Below are positions 13,008 to 14,935 of a stretch of 14,935 nucleotides of DNA, piece by piece. Within the stretch, counting starts at the first letter, position 1; each line of letters opens with the position of its first letter. The notes beneath the pieces are model-generated. The model did no database searches, was not told the DNA's origin, and was given only the letters and a program-made list of their open reading frames with translations. The DNA is from Microcaldota archaeon (GTDB lineage: Archaea > Micrarchaeota > Micrarchaeia > CAILAH01), in the NCBI GenBank assembly GCA_026419815.1, contig JAOAKR010000011.1, forward strand, positions 1 to 14,935, in the 5' to 3' direction. The translations under genes and the position numbers were made by a program.

Positions 13008-13832
13008 ATGCCTAAAAAAATCGTGGGTGCCACATTTACAAAGGCGGAATATGTGCTCCTGCTCGTTTTAGTCCCAGCCGTGCTCATAGGGATATACCTG
13101 CTTCCTAGCGAAATCAAAAACCTGCTTATTATGCACAGGGAATCACCTACCCCGCTCTCTGTGTTTTTCTCAAATTACACACATTCTGATGCGGGGCACT
13201 TGTCAGCAAACCTTGAGTCTTACCTGCTGGCTATGCTGATGATACTGAGGCTTGAGGCTGACAAGCGCATATTATATCCCTCACTTGCACTGCTCTTCCT
13301 CATTCTGCCGTTCTTCGCCTCAATCGCCACCCTCCTATTCGTGCCTATACCCAATTCCCAAGGTTTTTCTGCAGTAGTGGCCGGCCTGATAGGGTATTTT
13401 GTGTATGTAGTTTACAGAAGGCTAAAAGATGGTTGGAACGTAAGTATGCCACCTTACCTCGTCTTTGCAGTATTCATAATCGCAATGAATATGCTTATTT
13501 GGCAGGCGATGGTATCTAGTAGCATCCTTATGGTTGTAGCCATCCCCATTGTAATACTAACCATTTACCTAAGCCGTAAGCCGATTAAAGAGATCTCCGA
13601 AAAGATTTACGAGGCGTATGCTTTGCGGCGGCACTCATTATTGGATGCCGCAGTTCTGGCATTGGCCATAATTTTCCTATTTTCAATGGGCCCGCTTATC
13701 CAAATTGCAGTTGCCGGTGAGGCAGTTTCAAACGCAATCGCCCACTATACAGGATACATATTTGGGATGCTCATCCCCCCATATGTGCTCGGGAACCTGT
13801 ACGGCCGCAAACCAAGGGTACGGGACGGCTAA
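13008..13832 (+). CDS. Rhomboid-like intramembrane serine protease
   Basis: 274 residues with about seven hydrophobic segments. The rhomboid signatures appear in order: N-terminal loop and helix FFSNYTHSDAGHLSANLESY with HxxxN (H64, N68), nucleophile motif QGFSAVVAG (Ser121, the GxSx motif), and the last-helix motif AIAHYTGYIFGM (His246, the AHxxGxxxG pattern). The Ser/His dyad is thus present, so catalysis is plausible; family members cleave TM segments of membrane proteins. GFSA instead of GxSG is a mild deviation. ATG 13008 follows a weak AAGG; a TATA-like AATATTA centred at 12997 would instead suit a leaderless GTG at 13023, so the start is uncertain by five codons. The stop overlaps that of the convergent gene by 4 bases. 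Confidence 0.8.
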   Translation: MPKKIVGATFTKAEYVLLLVLVPAVLIGIYLLPSEIKNLLIMHRESPTPLSVFFSNYTHSDAGHLSANLESYLLAMLMILRLEADKRILYPSLALLFLILPFFASIATLLFVPIPNSQGFSAVVAGLIGYFVYVVYRRLKDGWNVSMPPYLVFAVFIIAMNMLIWQAMVSSSILMVVAIPIVILTIYLSRKPIKEISEKIYEAYALRRHSLLDAAVLALAIIFLFSMGPLIQIAVAGEAVSNAIAHYTGYIFGMLIPPYVLGNLYGRKPRVRDG

Positions 13833-14272
13833 ACGGCCTTCTTATCTGTTAATCCCTTGGGGATGCGGTATTCCTCCCACTTAACCTTGCCCGTATCAAT
13901 GGCTTTCTGTATGCTGCGCTCAACACTGTTCATATTCGCGTTGCCACTCTTCACTTCAACAAATACTATCTCACTTATCTCTTTTGAATCCATCCCCTTG
14001 AACACCACAAAATCAATCGGTTTCCCGATAAATCTGACTTCTGTTGGGCTGTACTTGAAATTTGGGAGGTATGGGGCGAGCTGCTCTGAGAACTGGCCGC
14101 CTAAAACGGCACGCGAGCGCTTTATCGCATCATCCCTTTCCGCTTCTATAAATTCTGCAAACTCACTCTCACTCATAACAACCATGCCTTTTGTTGCCAG
14201 GTAGCGGCCGAGCAGGAACGCTGCAATGAGCAGAGCAAGGGCAATTATGAGCGCAAATATTATTTCCAGCAT
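13829..14272 (-). CDS. Membrane-anchored Holliday-junction-resolvase-related endonuclease
   Basis: 147 residues from ATG 14272. An N-terminal TM helix (IIFALIIALALLIAAFLLG, about 4-22) is followed by a short charged helix, then RSRAVLGGQFSEQLAPYLP (52-70), VRFIGKPIDFVVF (79-91; Asp87) and IVFVEVKSG (102-110; Glu106, Lys108). Asp...ExK is the PD-(D/E)xK nuclease signature, and the whole layout matches the 'endonuclease related to archaeal Holliday junction resolvase' family (Endonuc_Holl), which often has a TM helix. The final segment includes VKWEEYRIPKG. The substrate is unproven. ATG 14272 is chosen because a TATA-like box is 26 bases upstream; ATG 14296 would add 8 residues. Confidence 0.85.
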   Translation of the reverse strand: MLEIIFALIIALALLIAAFLLGRYLATKGMVVMSESEFAEFIEAERDDAIKRSRAVLGGQFSEQLAPYLPNFKYSPTEVRFIGKPIDFVVFKGMDSKEISEIVFVEVKSGNANMNSVERSIQKAIDTGKVKWEEYRIPKGLTDKKAV

Positions 14273-14293
14273 ATGCGGATATCCACGGGAATC

Positions 14294-14301
14294 CATATAA
14301 C
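14294..14301 (-). promoter_or_regulatory. TATA-like box for the resolvase-related gene
   Basis: Minus-strand GTTATATGG lies about 26 bases before ATG 14272 and overlaps the alternative ATG 14296, arguing against that longer start. Confidence 0.5.
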
Positions 14302-14324
14302 ACTTCCAAACGGGAGGATGCGCT

Positions 14325-14334
14325 TATTTTATAA
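14325..14334 (+). promoter_or_regulatory. TATA-like box for the ArsP-type permease gene
   Basis: ATTTTATAAC is centred about 28 bases before ATG 14358, consistent with a leaderless transcript. Confidence 0.5.
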
Positions 14335-14357
14335 CACTCACGTGAAAATTGATTTGG

Positions 14358-14935
14358 ATGGGCGTATTAGAGTACTTCGGGATATGGATGGCCGCATCGG
14401 TGCTGGGCCTGCAGGGCCAGGCCGCCGAGGCAGTGGCCTTCTTCATTTATGATACTATTAAGATATTCCTGCTGCTCGCGGTGATGGTATTCCTTGTCTC
14501 AATTGTGCGCACGTTCGTCACCCCGCAAAAAATCAAGAGATGGCTTGGAGGGAGACGGGAAGGTGTTGGGAACGTGCTTGCCGCCCTGCTGGGGGTCCCC
14601 ACACCGTTTTGCTCGTGCTCGGCAGTGCCGCTATTCATCGGGTTCATTGAGGCGGGCGTGCCGCTGGGAGTGACGTTCTCATTCCTCATAGCGTCACCGC
14701 TCATAAACGAGGTTGCGATTGCACTATTATTGGGATTGTTCGGCGTGGAGATTGCCGCGCTGTATATTGGTCTTGGGTTAGTGATTGCAGTGGCAGCTGG
14801 GATCATAATCGGGAGATTACACTTGGAAAATGAGATTGAGAAATCAGTATTCAGGCTCAAGCCCAAGCGAAAAAGGGAGGATAAGCTCACGTGGGATGAC
14901 AGGATAGAGTATGCCAAAGAGCAGGTGTCGTGGAT
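14358..14935 (+). CDS. ArsP/CSCS-type predicted permease, 5' part
   Basis: The frame runs open from ATG 14358 to the end of the window, giving 192 codons of an incomplete gene. It has several TM helices (about 28-53, 73-98, 103-130 and 133-153). The diagnostic segment is GVPTPFCSCSAVPLFIGF (79-96; Cys85, Cys87) followed by LIASPLINEVA (109-119), the PF03773-type permease motif. Some members export organoarsenicals; others have no known substrate, so arsenic is not assumed. The visible end is a charged cytoplasmic loop (KPKRKREDKLTW) that normally joins the two halves of the protein. No arsenic regulator is seen nearby. Confidence 0.88.
   Translation, partial: MGVLEYFGIWMAASVLGLQGQAAEAVAFFIYDTIKIFLLLAVMVFLVSIVRTFVTPQKIKRWLGGRREGVGNVLAALLGVPTPFCSCSAVPLFIGFIEAGVPLGVTFSFLIASPLINEVAIALLLGLFGVEIAALYIGLGLVIAVAAGIIIGRLHLENEIEKSVFRLKPKRKREDKLTWDDRIEYAKEQVSW

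Noticed and set aside
14447..14917. 156-codon minus-strand ORF
   Set aside because: Antisense of the ArsP-type permease, which has diagnostic FCSCS and SPLINE motifs on the plus strand.

Overview
The window looks archaeal. Evidence: a ribosomal protein L40e gene, an archaeal-type UbiA prenyltransferase, a Shine-Dalgarno sequence (AGGTGAT) matching the archaeal 16S 3' end, TATA-like boxes repeatedly 24-29 bases before start codons (leaderless genes), and a tRNA gene with bulge-helix-bulge-type introns. The small compact genome style and the odd tRNA introns would fit a DPANN-type archaeon, but I cannot place the lineage from sequence alone. Bases 1-19 are not biological: they are the Tn5/Nextera mosaic-end adapter, so the contig edge is artificial.

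Layout. 20-190: end of a probable glutamyl-tRNA synthetase. 191-3361 (minus): a coiled-coil protein, a zinc-phospholipase-C/P1-nuclease-like protein and the UV damage endonuclease UvsE. 3415-5546: two paralogous Rossmann-fold methyltransferase-like genes (plus) flanking a secreted, cysteine-rich, membrane-anchored protein (minus). 5599-5966 (minus): tRNA-Leu(UAA) split by two introns, one in the anticodon loop and one in the T-loop; the T-loop intron carries a 48-bp tandem repeat. 6104-6277 (minus): L40e. 6386-12339 (plus): UbiA prenyltransferase, a thioredoxin-CcdA fusion, a small membrane protein, an ABC ATPase with its permease, and a DUF2703 protein. 12336-13007: a decayed AT-richer stretch with broken small genes. 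13008-14935: a rhomboid-like protease, a membrane-anchored Holliday-junction-resolvase-related nuclease (minus), and the start of an ArsP/CSCS-type permease that runs off the end.

How genes may work together. The thioredoxin-CcdA fusion could pass electrons across the membrane to exported thiol proteins, and the Cys-rich surface protein is a possible client (inference only). The ABC pair is a plausible export system. UbiA probably makes archaeal ether lipid. The most unusual element is the doubly interrupted tRNA-Leu: removing both introns gives an 86-nt class II tRNA with full acceptor, D, anticodon and T stems, although the T-loop has C at position 55.
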